64,000 nucleotides of DNA from UBA4085 sp964556755. GTDB taxonomy: Bacteria > Acidobacteriota > Aminicenantia > Aminicenantales > UBA4085. Where the stretch lies: assembly GCA_964556755.1 (NCBI GenBank), contig CAZKXI010000004.1, positions 62,001 to 126,000 of the forward strand, given 5' to 3'. Shown piece by piece: positions 31,315 to 40,029 of this stretch. Position numbers and translations under genes: made by a program. The notes beneath the pieces were generated by a model. That model was not told the DNA's origin, did no database searches, and was given only the letters and a program-made list of their open reading frames with translations. The first letter of the stretch is position 1; each line of letters opens with the position of its first letter.

Positions 31315-33050
31315 TTCTTCCTTCCCCCGCCGATGGCCCCCTTGACCCCCTCCTCGAAAGGCTCGGTCAGGATGGGCGTGATCCAGCCGTCCGGGCTCTC
31401 GGGGTAGGTTTCGGCGTCCTCGGACAGCCCCAGGGGCTTCTTGAGCATGGCGTAGAGCGCGTCCAGCCGGCCGGCGAAGCCCTGCTCCTTCTGGAAGGCG
31501 AAGGGCAGCCAGGCGTTCCGGTCGTAGTACAGGCTGCCCGCCTTGACCGGCAGCATCCGGGTCTGGTTGTTGGAGCCGAAGGAATAGACGAAGCCGCGGG
31601 ACATGTAGTACCAGGGCCCGTTCTGGAGGTAGATGTAAGGCTGCTGCTGGGAGGCCGAGCCGCCGTGCAGGTTGGGCAGGGCCATGTCCAGGAAGAGGCT
31701 GGCGAAGCCGAGGCCTCGGGCGTCGCTGTAGAACGCCACCCAGGGCGTGTCGGGGCGGAGCTTGGCGGCGTGCTTGGGGTGGAGGCGGGAGGAGGCGAAG
31801 TCCAGGGTCTGGAGCTTGCCGTCCACGCCCCGCCAGGCGGCCCGGTTGAAGACCGCCTTGTTAAAGACGATCTCGGCGTTGCGCAGGGACTCCACGAACA
31901 TGTCGTTCTCGATGGTCATGGCCGACTCGGCCAGGATGTAGGGGACGCCGGCGTAGAAGTAGTAGGTGATGGCCACATGGATGCCCTTGGGCATCGGCAG
32001 CGGGGCCTCGCGGCGGAGGGCGTAGAAGACCGGGCCGACGTCCTCCTTGAAGGCCGGCTTGTCCCAGTCCGAGACGTGGTACCAGGCGTGCGGCGGCGAG
32101 TAGACGTCGGGATTCCAGTGGACCGAGCCGTTAGTCTCCAGCTTGTGCTCCAGCTTGACGTTCTTGGACTTCTCCACGATCTCGTAGATGGTGCCGCTCT
32201 TGGGGTGGAGGACGACCTTATAGAAGGCGTTCTCGACGGTCTTGCCCAGGCCCTGGCCGGTCAGCTTGAGGTCCGACTTGTAGACCGGGCGCTTGGCGGC
32301 CGGGTTGTTGAAGAAGACGAGGTAGGTGGCCTTCTGGCGGGGCTTGAGGTCGGCCAGGAAGGCCAGGCTGAACGAGGTCGTCGGGTGGTAGCGGACGATC
32401 GACCGGCTGGTCTTCTCGTCCTTGTCCACTTGGGCCGTGATCTTGGGATCGTTCCAGGTCCGGACGTCGTAGACCTGGCAGGGAATCTCGGTATAGGACA
32501 CATCGGGTCCGGCCCTCTCGGCCCGGACCAGTCGGATCTCGTCGGGCGACCGGAGGTAGGAGGTCAGGACGCCGAAGGTGGCATGGACGGGCATCTTGGT
32601 CCTCTCGACGCCGTCGTCCTCCGAGACCATCAGAGAGAGATAATTCTTCCAGGCGGGATTCCAGTAGCCTTTCCCGGCCGGAGCCTTCTCGCGCGCGGTC
32701 AGCGTCTTGACGCCGCGCCCCTTCCCGCCGTCGAAGTCGGCCTTGATCTCATAGGCCCGGCGGGACTCCCAGCTCCAGCGCAGCTTGAGCTCGAAGGGCT
32801 TGCCGGCCTCGACCGCGTCTCCCGCCAGCTCCTTGCCGTCCTGCCAGAGGGAGAAGTCACGGACCCGGCGGCCGTCGACGGAGGCGCCGGTCAGAGTCCA
32901 GGCCCCCGAGCCGAGGACGGCCGGGGCCGTCTCGAAGCGGACCTTGATGAAATACCAGGGCTCGCCGGCGGCGGGATAGCCGAATTCGGCCGCCGCGGCC
33001 AGTCCAGAAGCCAAGGCCATCAGGACGAGAAGGAGCGGGGCTTTGCGCAT
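31311..33050 (-). CDS. Secreted protein of unknown family, larger paralogue
   Basis: 579 residues from the ATG at 33050 (AGGAGGTCCC upstream), with signal peptide MRKAPLLLVLMALASGLAAA. It starts GEPWYFIKVRFETAP, like its paralogue at 28.1 kb, and shares the central GLGKTVENAFYKVVLHPKSG and VHWNPDVYSPPHAWYHVSDW blocks. It has one extra N-terminal region of about 100 residues with GYWNPAWKNYLSLMVSEDDG. Beta-rich, aromatic-rich composition recalls polysaccharide lyases or carbohydrate-binding proteins; I cannot name a family. It is the first gene of the minus-strand operon and is divergent from the SSS symporter. Together with that symporter and KdgK-Eda it probably acts on an uronic-acid polymer (inference). 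Confidence 0.75.
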   Translation of the reverse strand: MRKAPLLLVLMALASGLAAAAEFGYPAAGEPWYFIKVRFETAPAVLGSGAWTLTGASVDGRRVRDFSLWQDGKELAGDAVEAGKPFELKLRWSWESRRAYEIKADFDGGKGRGVKTLTAREKAPAGKGYWNPAWKNYLSLMVSEDDGVERTKMPVHATFGVLTSYLRSPDEIRLVRAERAGPDVSYTEIPCQVYDVRTWNDPKITAQVDKDEKTSRSIVRYHPTTSFSLAFLADLKPRQKATYLVFFNNPAAKRPVYKSDLKLTGQGLGKTVENAFYKVVLHPKSGTIYEIVEKSKNVKLEHKLETNGSVHWNPDVYSPPHAWYHVSDWDKPAFKEDVGPVFYALRREAPLPMPKGIHVAITYYFYAGVPYILAESAMTIENDMFVESLRNAEIVFNKAVFNRAAWRGVDGKLQTLDFASSRLHPKHAAKLRPDTPWVAFYSDARGLGFASLFLDMALPNLHGGSASQQQPYIYLQNGPWYYMSRGFVYSFGSNNQTRMLPVKAGSLYYDRNAWLPFAFQKEQGFAGRLDALYAMLKKPLGLSEDAETYPESPDGWITPILTEPFEEGVKGAIGGGRKK

Positions 33051-33134
33051 GGGACCTCCTGGATGGGGCGGAGAGCGAGAGCGCTTCTTTTTTATGACAA
33101 GGTGTAGTAAAAAGCAAGGCGAGGAACGATCGGG

Positions 33135-34916
33135 ATGCGCCTGACGCCCGTCGACATCGCCGTCATCGCCGCCTACTTCGCCGTCAACCTGGCCCTGGGC
33201 CTCTATTATCGCCGCCGCGCCGTCCGCAGCGTCAACGACTATTTCGTCTCGGGGCGCGACGTTTCCTGGTGGCTGGCCGGAACGTCCATGGTCGCCACCA
33301 CGTTCGCCGCCGACACGCCGCTGGCCGTCACCGGCCTGGTGGCCCGCAACGGCATCGCCGGCAACTGGATCTGGTGGAGCATGGCCGCCTCGGGCATGCT
33401 GACGGTCTTCTTCTACGCCCGGCTCTGGCGGCGGGCCGGAATCCTGACCGACGTCGAGTTCGCCGAGATCCGCTACAGCGGATCGCCGGCCCGTTTCCTG
33501 CGCGGCTTCCGGGCCTTCTACCTCGGCTTGCCCATCAACCTGATCATCATGGGCTGGGTCAATCTGGCCATGGTCAAGATCCTGATGCTGTCTCTCGGCC
33601 TGACCAAGCTGCAAGCCCTCCTCGTCGCCGTCGGCCTGATGGCCCTGACCGCCTCGATCTCGGCTCTGGCCGGGCTGTGGGGCGTTCTGGTCACCGACCT
33701 CTTCCAGTTCGTCCTGAAGATGGGCATGGCCATCGTCCTGGCCGTCTTCGCCGTCCGGTCCGTCGGGGGCATGCGGGGGCTCGCGGCCGGGATCAAGGCC
33801 GTCGAGGCGGCCGGCCCCGGGGGCGGCTCGCTGCTGTCCTTCGCTCCGGATCTCCATTCGGCCTGGATGCCCTTTTTGACCTTCTTCGTCTACGTGGCGG
33901 TCAACTGGTGGGCTTCCTGGTATCCCGGCGCGGAGCCGGGCGGCGGCGGCTTCATCGCCCAGCGCATCCTCTGCGCCAAGGACGAGAAGAACGGCCTGCT
34001 GGCGACCCTGTGGTTCAACCTGACCCACTACGCCCTGCGGCCTTGGCCCTGGATCCTGGTGGCCCTGGTCGCCGTGGTCCGATTCCAGGGCGACCCGGCC
34101 TTCGCGGCCGATCCCGAGTCGGGCTACGTCCGCGTCCTGATGACCGACCTGCCGGCCTCGCTCCGCGGGCTGATGCTGGCCGCCCTGGCCGCGGCCTACA
34201 TGTCGACCATCGGGACGGAGCTCAACTGGGGCGCCAGCTACCTGATCAACGACCTCTACCGCCGCTTCCTGGCCCGCGGCCGCAGCGAGAGGCATTATGT
34301 CCGCGCCTCCCAGGCCGTGACCATGGCGCTCATGATCCTGTCGGCCGGGGTGACCTTCCTCATGGATTCCATCGCCGACGCCTGGAAGCTCATGATCGCG
34401 ATCGGGGCGGGGACGGGGATGGTCTATCTGCTGCGCTGGTTCTGGTGGCGCATCAACGCCTGGAGCGAGATCGCGGCCATGCTGGCCGCTTTGGCCACCT
34501 CGGTCACTTTGCGGCTCGGCCTCGGCTGGAAGGAGAGCGAGCCCCTCGCCTTCGCCTGGACCGTTCTGGTCACGGCCGGCGTCACGACCGCCGTCTGGCT
34601 GACCGTGACCCTCCTGACCAAGCCGGAGCCGCGGGACGTCCTGCTGGCCTTCTACCGGCGCGTCCGCCCGAGCCCGGCCCTGTGGGGTCCCGTGGCCCGG
34701 GAGGCGGTCGACGTCCGCCCCGGCCGGGACGGGATCTTCAACCTGGTCGATTGGCTCTGCGGCGTAGGCATGATCTACGCCTTTCTCTTCGGCGCCGGCA
34801 AGATCCTCTTCGGCGCCTGGCCGGGCGGCTTGGCCTTCGTCGGGGCCGGGCTTGTCTTCGGCGGGATCATCGTCTTTGATCTCAACCGGCGCGGCTGGAA
34901 GACGGTCAGCGGCTAG
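33135..34916 (+). CDS. Sodium:solute symporter (SSS family)
   Basis: 593 residues, about 13-14 membrane helices. N-terminal RAVRSVNDYFVSGRDVSWWL and the phrase AGTSMVATTFAADTPLAVTG are typical SSS signatures, and the segment LAAYMSTIGTELNWGASYLI matches the sodium-binding helix 8. Many relatives import sugars or uronic acids in pectin-degrading bacteria (family knowledge). It is directly upstream of kdgK (11-base gap) and eda (nine bases), so import of a hexuronate or KDG-like sugar is likely. It is divergent from the secreted unknown gene across an 84-base gap. Confidence 0.88.
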   Translation: MRLTPVDIAVIAAYFAVNLALGLYYRRRAVRSVNDYFVSGRDVSWWLAGTSMVATTFAADTPLAVTGLVARNGIAGNWIWWSMAASGMLTVFFYARLWRRAGILTDVEFAEIRYSGSPARFLRGFRAFYLGLPINLIIMGWVNLAMVKILMLSLGLTKLQALLVAVGLMALTASISALAGLWGVLVTDLFQFVLKMGMAIVLAVFAVRSVGGMRGLAAGIKAVEAAGPGGGSLLSFAPDLHSAWMPFLTFFVYVAVNWWASWYPGAEPGGGGFIAQRILCAKDEKNGLLATLWFNLTHYALRPWPWILVALVAVVRFQGDPAFAADPESGYVRVLMTDLPASLRGLMLAALAAAYMSTIGTELNWGASYLINDLYRRFLARGRSERHYVRASQAVTMALMILSAGVTFLMDSIADAWKLMIAIGAGTGMVYLLRWFWWRINAWSEIAAMLAALATSVTLRLGLGWKESEPLAFAWTVLVTAGVTTAVWLTVTLLTKPEPRDVLLAFYRRVRPSPALWGPVAREAVDVRPGRDGIFNLVDWLCGVGMIYAFLFGAGKILFGAWPGGLAFVGAGLVFGGIIVFDLNRRGWKTVSG

Positions 34917-34927
34917 GGGAGACGACC

Positions 34928-35956
34928 ATGACGCAACGCATTGTGACGTTCGGCGAGCTGATGCTGCGCCTCTCGCCCCCGGGCCGGGAGCGGCTGCTTC
35001 AGTCGGAGAAGCTGCGGGCGACGTTCGGCGGCGGGGAGGCCAACGTGGCGGTGTCGCTGGCCCATCTGGGGCATCCGACCGCCTTCCTGACCATCCTGCC
35101 GGACAATCCCGTTGCCGAGGCCGGGCTGGCCGAGCTGCGCCGCCACGGCGTGGCGACGGACGGGATCGTCCGGGGCGGCCGCCGGATGGGGCTCTACTTC
35201 GCCGAGCCGGGGGCCGGTCCCCGTCCTTCCCAGGTCCTCTACGATCGGGACGGCTCGGCGATCGCCGAGGCCGGTCCGGGCGACATCGATTGGGCCCGGG
35301 CTTTCGACGGCGCGGCGTGGTTCCACGTCACGGGGATCACGCCGGCCCTCAGCCGGAGCGCCGCCGAGCTGACCCGGGAAGGCATGGCCGCGGCCCGGGC
35401 GGCGGGCCTGACCGTCTCCCTGGACCTCAACTTCAGGGCCAAGCTGTGGCGCTACGGCGCCGCGGCGGGCGAAGTCATGCCCGGCCTGGCCGGCTTGGCC
35501 GACCTCCTGCTGGCCAACGAGGAGGACTGCCACAAAGCCCTCGGGATCGGGCCCTCGGCGGGCCCGGACGGAGGCGTCGACGCGGCCTCGGCGGAAAGCC
35601 TGACGGCCGCCGTCCTGGCCGCATTCCCCAGCCTGTCCCGCGTCGCGATCACGCTGCGGGCGAGCCGGAGCGCGGACCGCAACGGCTGGTCGGCCGTTCT
35701 GCGCGGGCGGGGCGGATTCCTGCGGGGCCCTGCCTACGAGATCGAGGGCATCGTCGACCGGATCGGGGCCGGCGACGCCTTTGCCGCCGGCCTGATCCAT
35801 GGCCTGCTGGCCTTCGGCGACGAAGCCAAGGCCTTGGCCTTCGCCGTGGCCGCTTCGTGCCTGAAGCACACCATCCCCGGCGACTTCAACCTGGTCTCTG
35901 AGAGGGAGGCTTTGGCCCTCGTCTCCGGGGACGCGTCGGGACGGATCCGGAGATAG
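34928..35956 (+). CDS. kdgK: 2-dehydro-3-deoxygluconokinase (PfkB family)
   Basis: 342 residues. RIVTFGELMLRLSPPGRERL is the classic KdgK start, followed by FGGGEANVAVSLAHLG and the C-terminal DRIGAGDAFAAGLIHGLL with the catalytic Asp. SLDLNFRAKLW matches the substrate-binding strand. It phosphorylates KDG to KDPG, and Eda next door splits the product, giving an Entner-Doudoroff-type end of galacturonate breakdown. A fructokinase-like activity is less likely given the eda neighbour. Confidence 0.9.
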   Translation: MTQRIVTFGELMLRLSPPGRERLLQSEKLRATFGGGEANVAVSLAHLGHPTAFLTILPDNPVAEAGLAELRRHGVATDGIVRGGRRMGLYFAEPGAGPRPSQVLYDRDGSAIAEAGPGDIDWARAFDGAAWFHVTGITPALSRSAAELTREGMAAARAAGLTVSLDLNFRAKLWRYGAAAGEVMPGLAGLADLLLANEEDCHKALGIGPSAGPDGGVDAASAESLTAAVLAAFPSLSRVAITLRASRSADRNGWSAVLRGRGGFLRGPAYEIEGIVDRIGAGDAFAAGLIHGLLAFGDEAKALAFAVAASCLKHTIPGDFNLVSEREALALVSGDASGRIRR

Positions 35957-35965
35957 GAGCGGGCC

Positions 35966-36598
35966 ATGACCCGAGACGAAGCCCTGGCCTTTCTCCTCGA
36001 GCACAAGGTCGTCGCGGTGGTCCGCATGACCGATCCGGAGAAGCTGCGCCGCGCCGTGGATGCGGTGGCCGCCGGGGGAGTCCGGGCCGTCGAGATCACC
36101 ATGACCGTTCCGGGCGCGGTGGAGATCATCCGCGACCTGGCCGCCCGCGGTCTGCCGGGCGTCCTTCTGGGCGCCGGGACCGTCCTGGACGCCGAGTCCG
36201 CGGTCGCCGTGATCGAGGCCGGGGCTGATTTCGTGGTCTCGCCCGTCGCTGATCCCGGGATGATCCGGGAATGCCGCCGCTGCGGCGTGCTCGTCGCTCC
36301 GGGCGCCTTCACCCCGGCCGAGATCTGGCGGGCTTGGGGCGAGGGGGCCGACATTGTCAAGGTCTTCCCGGCCACTTCGCTGGGGCCGTCCTACCTGAAG
36401 GATCTCCGCGGCCCGTTTCCGGATCTGCGGCTCATGCCCACCGGCGGCGTCACGCCGGCCAACGCCCGGTCCTTCCTCGACGCGGGCGCCTGCTGCGTCG
36501 GCTTGGGCACCGCCCTCCTGGACAAGGCTCTCATCGCCCAGGGCCGCTGGGAAGAGCTGACCGCCCGGGCGGCCGCCCTGACCGCATCGCTCTCCTGA
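35966..36598 (+). CDS. eda: KDPG/KHG aldolase
   Basis: 210 residues, standard length. AVVRMTDPEKLRRAVDAVAA and GGVRAVEITMTVPGAVEII open the barrel with the catalytic Glu; ADIVKVFPATSLGP holds the Schiff-base Lys; MPTGGVTPANARSFLDAGA closes the phosphate site. It cleaves KDPG to pyruvate and glyceraldehyde-3-phosphate. It lies nine bases after kdgK in an operon led by the SSS symporter. A truncated end of the large inverted-repeat family follows. Confidence 0.95.
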   Translation: MTRDEALAFLLEHKVVAVVRMTDPEKLRRAVDAVAAGGVRAVEITMTVPGAVEIIRDLAARGLPGVLLGAGTVLDAESAVAVIEAGADFVVSPVADPGMIRECRRCGVLVAPGAFTPAEIWRAWGEGADIVKVFPATSLGPSYLKDLRGPFPDLRLMPTGGVTPANARSFLDAGACCVGLGTALLDKALIAQGRWEELTARAAALTASLS

Positions 36599-36615
36599 CC
36601 CGGGCCGGCACGGCA

Positions 36616-36653
36616 GGACGCCGTTCCCGGAATGGGGCTAAGAGCCTTTTTTC
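36616..36653. repeat. Truncated end of the large inverted-repeat family, copy B
   Basis: GGACGCCGTTCCCGGAATGG then GGCTAAGAGCCTTTTTT (36616-36652) matches only the right end of copies A and E (TTCCCGGAAATTGG...GAGCCTTTTT). The left arm is not visible. GGCTAAGAGCC can form a short stem before the T run, so it may act as terminator of the symporter-kdgK-eda operon. Confidence 0.6.
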
Positions 36654-36656
36654 CGT

Positions 36657-36685
36657 TTGCATCTCCGCGCCGGATTCCCTATAAT
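36657..36685 (+). promoter_or_regulatory. Predicted sigma70-type promoter of the MFS gene
   Basis: TTGCAT (36657-36662), a 17-base spacer and a perfect TATAAT (36680-36685). It lies directly after the T run of copy B and implies a leader of about 150 bases before the MFS start. Confidence 0.65.
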
Positions 36686-36708
36686 ACCGATCAAAGAGCT
36701 TCGCTTCG

Positions 36709-36780
36709 CTGGCTGTGCGAATCTCACCTTCTTCATAATCCCCCTTTTGCTTGATTTCCCCTAACCCCGAAAACAGCCAG
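36709..36780 (+). promoter_or_regulatory. Possible structured 5' leader of the MFS mRNA
   Basis: CTGGCTGT (36709-36716) is complementary to ACAGCCAG (36773-36780), enclosing a loop of pyrimidine-rich sequence. Both arms lie inside the predicted leader. It matches no riboswitch that I recognise. Confidence 0.35.
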
Positions 36781-36844
36781 CCCTAACCCCCCGGAGCGGA
36801 AGCGGGAGGGTCGGCCCGGCGGCTTCCGCGCGGCGGATAGGACA

Positions 36845-38032
36845 GTGACGACAAGCTCGACGATGAACGGCGTCTCCAAGCTCTGGACGCGCGACTTCCT
36901 GCTGGCCCTTCTGGGTTACTTCTTCCTCTTCCTCAGCGTGGCCCTCTTCTACGTCTTTCCCCTGCGCCTGGAGGCCTTCGGCGCGTCCAAGGCCCGGGTC
37001 GGCTTGATCATGGGCCTCCACAGCATCGTGGCCATCGGGGTGAGGCCCTTCTTCGGCCGCCTCATCGACCGCCGCGGCGGCCGGACGATCTCCATCCTCG
37101 GCCTGGTCTTCTTCATGGCCGTCATCCCCGGCTTCCATCTCGTCCGGGACGCGGGCTGGCTGCCCCTTTTGCTGCGGGCCCTGAGCGGACTGGCCTGGGG
37201 CGTGAGCATGACCGCCAGCATGGCGGTCTGCTCCGACCTGGCTCCCGTCGACCGGCTGGCCCGCTCGATCGGCGTCATCGGGGTGGCCGGCATCATCGCC
37301 AGCGCGGCCGGGCCGGCCCTGGCCGAGGAGCTGATCCGCCGCTTCGGCTTCGGCGCGGTCTACAACGCCAGCTTCCTCTTTCTGGCCTTGGCCCTGGGCT
37401 GTCTCCTGCTGACCCGGACCCTCGAGCCGGCGGCCCGCGACACGCAGAAGATGACGGCCGATCCCCTCCGCGGATACGCCTGGGGGGCCCTGCTCGTCGC
37501 CGCGGCCATGCCCGTCTTCCACGGCGCCATCCGCGGCGCCATCGTCAACTTCATCGCCCTCTTCGCCAACGCCGAGGGCTTGGGCCGGGTCGGGCCCTTC
37601 TTCGCCGTCTTCTCGGTGGCGGCGATCGGGACCCGGGTCTTCGCCGGCGAGCTCTCGGACCGCTACGGGCGCAAGAAGGTCATCATCCCGGCCGCCCTGC
37701 TGATCGGCGTCAACCTGTTCCTGATCTCCCAGGCCCGATCGACGTCCCTCTTCCTGTTCAACGCCTTTCTGGCCGGGTTCGGCCAGGGCGTCATCTTCCC
37801 GGCCCTCTCGACTTACATCATCGACATCGTCGGCCTGGCCCACAAGGGCTTCGGCCTGAGCCTCTACCTGGCGCTCTTCGATACCGGCATGGGGCTGGGC
37901 TCGCCGCTGTTCGGCTGGGTCTCGGACAAGGCCGGATACCGCGGCATGTACATAGTGGCCGGAGTCCTGCTCGTCCTGTCCACGGCCCTCTTCGGGCTCA
38001 AGGCTCCCCGGGCTCGGAGGACGGGGACGTGA
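36845..38032 (+). CDS. Major facilitator superfamily transporter
   Basis: 395 residues with about 12 membrane helices. The A-motif-like loop GVRPFFGRLIDRRGGRTISI lies between helices 2 and 3, and a second copy, FAGELSDRYGRKKVIIPAAL, lies between helices 8 and 9, which is typical of MFS. The start is uncertain: GTG at 36845 follows AGGA closely; an ATG at 36863 lacks any ribosome site. The substrate cannot be predicted. It has its own promoter and a long leader and lies after the kdgK-eda operon. The nitroreductase follows 31 bases later on the same strand. Confidence 0.85.
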   Translation: MTTSSTMNGVSKLWTRDFLLALLGYFFLFLSVALFYVFPLRLEAFGASKARVGLIMGLHSIVAIGVRPFFGRLIDRRGGRTISILGLVFFMAVIPGFHLVRDAGWLPLLLRALSGLAWGVSMTASMAVCSDLAPVDRLARSIGVIGVAGIIASAAGPALAEELIRRFGFGAVYNASFLFLALALGCLLLTRTLEPAARDTQKMTADPLRGYAWGALLVAAAMPVFHGAIRGAIVNFIALFANAEGLGRVGPFFAVFSVAAIGTRVFAGELSDRYGRKKVIIPAALLIGVNLFLISQARSTSLFLFNAFLAGFGQGVIFPALSTYIIDIVGLAHKGFGLSLYLALFDTGMGLGSPLFGWVSDKAGYRGMYIVAGVLLVLSTALFGLKAPRARRTGT

Positions 38033-38063
38033 CATGGTAGAATGGCCTCCCAGGGAGGAGACC

Positions 38064-38675
38064 ATGACCCGTCCGAGCCCTCGTCCCCAGCCCGTTCTTC
38101 CGAGCCTCCACGAGGCCGTCATCTCCCGCCGGACGATCCGCCAGTACCAAGCCCGTCCGGTCGGGCGCGACGCCCTGCGCCGCTTCGTCGATGCCGGCCG
38201 CCTGGCCCCCTCGGCCGCCAACCTGCAGCCGCTCGAGTTCGTCGTCGTCGACGAGCCCGAGGTCAGGGACCGGATCCTGCCGGCTTTGAAGTGGGCCGCC
38301 TATATCCATCCCAACGGCGACCCCAAGCCGGGCCAGGAGCCGCAAGCCTACATCATCGTCCTGGTCAACTCCCGGATCCGGGAGAAGATGTACGAGTACG
38401 ACGTGGGCGCGGCGGTGGAAGCGATGGCCGTTTCGGCCTGGTCGGAAGGGATCGGCAGCTGCTGGCTGATCTCCATCGACCGGGACAAGGTCCAGGCCGC
38501 CCTGGGTGTGCCGGCGCACTACCGGATCGACTCCGTGCTGGCGCTGGGCTACCCGGCCGAAACGTCCACGGTCGAGGAGATGAAGGACTCGGTCCGCTAC
38601 TGGAAGGGCCCCGACGGCTCGTTCCACGTGCCCAAGCGGGCCCACCGGGACGTCTGCCACTTCAACGCGTTCTGA
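38064..38675 (+). CDS. Nitroreductase family FMN oxidoreductase
   Basis: 203 residues; ATG at 38064 chosen for its GGGAGGAG site. The N-terminus SLHEAVISRRTIRQYQARPV and APSAANLQPLEFVVVDEP are the family's FMN-binding segments, and GAAVEAMAVSAWSEGIGSCW is the dimer helix and second FMN contact. The C-terminal Cys (DVCHF) is not conserved in the family. It may reduce quinones, nitro-compounds or flavins; the real substrate is unknown. It converges on pmbA with only seven bases between stop codons. Confidence 0.88.
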   Translation: MTRPSPRPQPVLPSLHEAVISRRTIRQYQARPVGRDALRRFVDAGRLAPSAANLQPLEFVVVDEPEVRDRILPALKWAAYIHPNGDPKPGQEPQAYIIVLVNSRIREKMYEYDVGAAVEAMAVSAWSEGIGSCWLISIDRDKVQAALGVPAHYRIDSVLALGYPAETSTVEEMKDSVRYWKGPDGSFHVPKRAHRDVCHFNAF

Positions 38676-38682
38676 TCCCGGC

Positions 38683-40029
38683 TCAGTCGCCGGAGACCAT
38701 CATCTCGGCGACTTTAAGGGTCGGGCCGCTAATGGAGCCGCGGAACTCCAGGTCGCTGCCGATCATCTCGACGCTCTCGAGAATCTGGCCCAGGTTCCCG
38801 GCGATGGTGATGCCCGAGACGGGGTGGACGATCTCGCCGTTCTCGATCCACAGCCCGAAGGCGCCGCGGGAGATGTCGCCGGTGACTTGATTGAGGCCGT
38901 GACCGAGGGTTCGGACGAGCAGAAGGGCCCGGTCGCAGGAGCGCACGATGTCGTCCGGACTGTGCGGCCCGGGCTGGAGGTAGAAATTATTGGGTCCGAC
39001 CCCGCCTCCGTCGGCGTTGCCGGTCATCGGCAGCCCCAGCTTGCGCGAAGCGTAGGCATTGCAGAGAAAGTTCTTCAGGACGCCGTCCTCGACGACCACC
39101 GTCCTGCGGGAGGGGACGCCCTCGGAGTCGAAAGGGCCGGTCCCGATCCGGCGGGGCATCAGGCCGTCGTCGATGATCGTCAAGCCGGGCCGTCCGATCC
39201 GCTGCCCCAGCTTGTCGGCCAGGAAGGTCGTCCTCTGATAGACGGCCGGGCCCGAGACGCAGCCGAAGAGAAAGCCCAGCAGGCTGCCCGTCATGGGCGG
39301 CTCGAAGACGACCGGGACGCGGCGGGTGGAGAGCCGGCGCGGGTGGAGCTGGCGGACCGTCCGCTCGACCGCCCGGCGGGCGATCTCTTCCGGCGGCTCC
39401 AGGTCCCGGAAGTGAACCTGGCTGGAGTGCCAGTCGTCCTCGACCAGGTCGTCGGTGTCGCCGGCCTGGAGGCCGACGCCCAAGCCGCAGAAGGTCTTGG
39501 CATAGGCGCCGGAGAATCCGTTGGAGCCGGCCAGGACGCTGCGGGCCACATGGGTGCTGAAGCCGGCCCCGTGCGAGTTGGTGATGCGCTTGTCGGCCAG
39601 GGCGATCCGCTCGGTCTCCTCGGCCAGCCGGATCTTGGCCCGGGCTTCGAGGAGAGGGACTTCGGGATCGAAGATGTCCAGGGCTTCAGGGTCGATCCTC
39701 TCGGACGAGGCTTCGGGCAATCCGGAAAACGGGTCGGGCTGGGACAGCTCGGCCCTCTGGACGGCTCCCCGGATCAGGCGCTCGAGAGCCTCCCTCGACA
39801 GGTCCGAGGAGGACGCGAAGGCGGTCCGCTTGTCCTTGATGACCCGGACGCCGGCGTAGCGCGAGCCGGCTTCCACGAGGCTTTCGATCTCGCCCCGGCG
39901 GACGTCGACGGAGAACTCCTCGCTCTCGCCGATCCCGACCTCGATCTCGTCGGCGCCGCAGCCGCGGCCGAAGCGGACCAGCCGCTCGGCCAGGGCCAGG
40001 TCGCGGTCCGATCCGGCGGCGCGGCTCAA
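38683..40029 (-). CDS. pmbA: PmbA/TldE metalloprotease-like subunit
   Basis: 448 residues. The start is a TTG at 40029 whose TTGA overlaps the tldD stop, with GGAGGGCGG well placed upstream. Family features are VDVRRGEIESLVEAGSRYAG near the start, VVFEPPMTGSLLGFLFGCVS, GLMPRRIGTGPFDSEGVPSR and the C-terminal GNADGGGVGPNNFYLQPG. There is no HExxxH motif, as expected for the TldE subunit. It forms a heterodimer with TldD that degrades or matures small peptides such as microcin B17 and CcdA in E. coli. Confidence 0.92.
   Translation of the reverse strand: MSRAAGSDRDLALAERLVRFGRGCGADEIEVGIGESEEFSVDVRRGEIESLVEAGSRYAGVRVIKDKRTAFASSSDLSREALERLIRGAVQRAELSQPDPFSGLPEASSERIDPEALDIFDPEVPLLEARAKIRLAEETERIALADKRITNSHGAGFSTHVARSVLAGSNGFSGAYAKTFCGLGVGLQAGDTDDLVEDDWHSSQVHFRDLEPPEEIARRAVERTVRQLHPRRLSTRRVPVVFEPPMTGSLLGFLFGCVSGPAVYQRTTFLADKLGQRIGRPGLTIIDDGLMPRRIGTGPFDSEGVPSRRTVVVEDGVLKNFLCNAYASRKLGLPMTGNADGGGVGPNNFYLQPGPHSPDDIVRSCDRALLLVRTLGHGLNQVTGDISRGAFGLWIENGEIVHPVSGITIAGNLGQILESVEMIGSDLEFRGSISGPTLKVAEMMVSGD

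Noticed and set aside
31311..34295. Extended 994-residue frame for the secreted unknown protein
   Set aside because: The extra N-terminal 415 residues lie opposite the symporter gene; the start at 33050 has a strong ribosome site and signal peptide.
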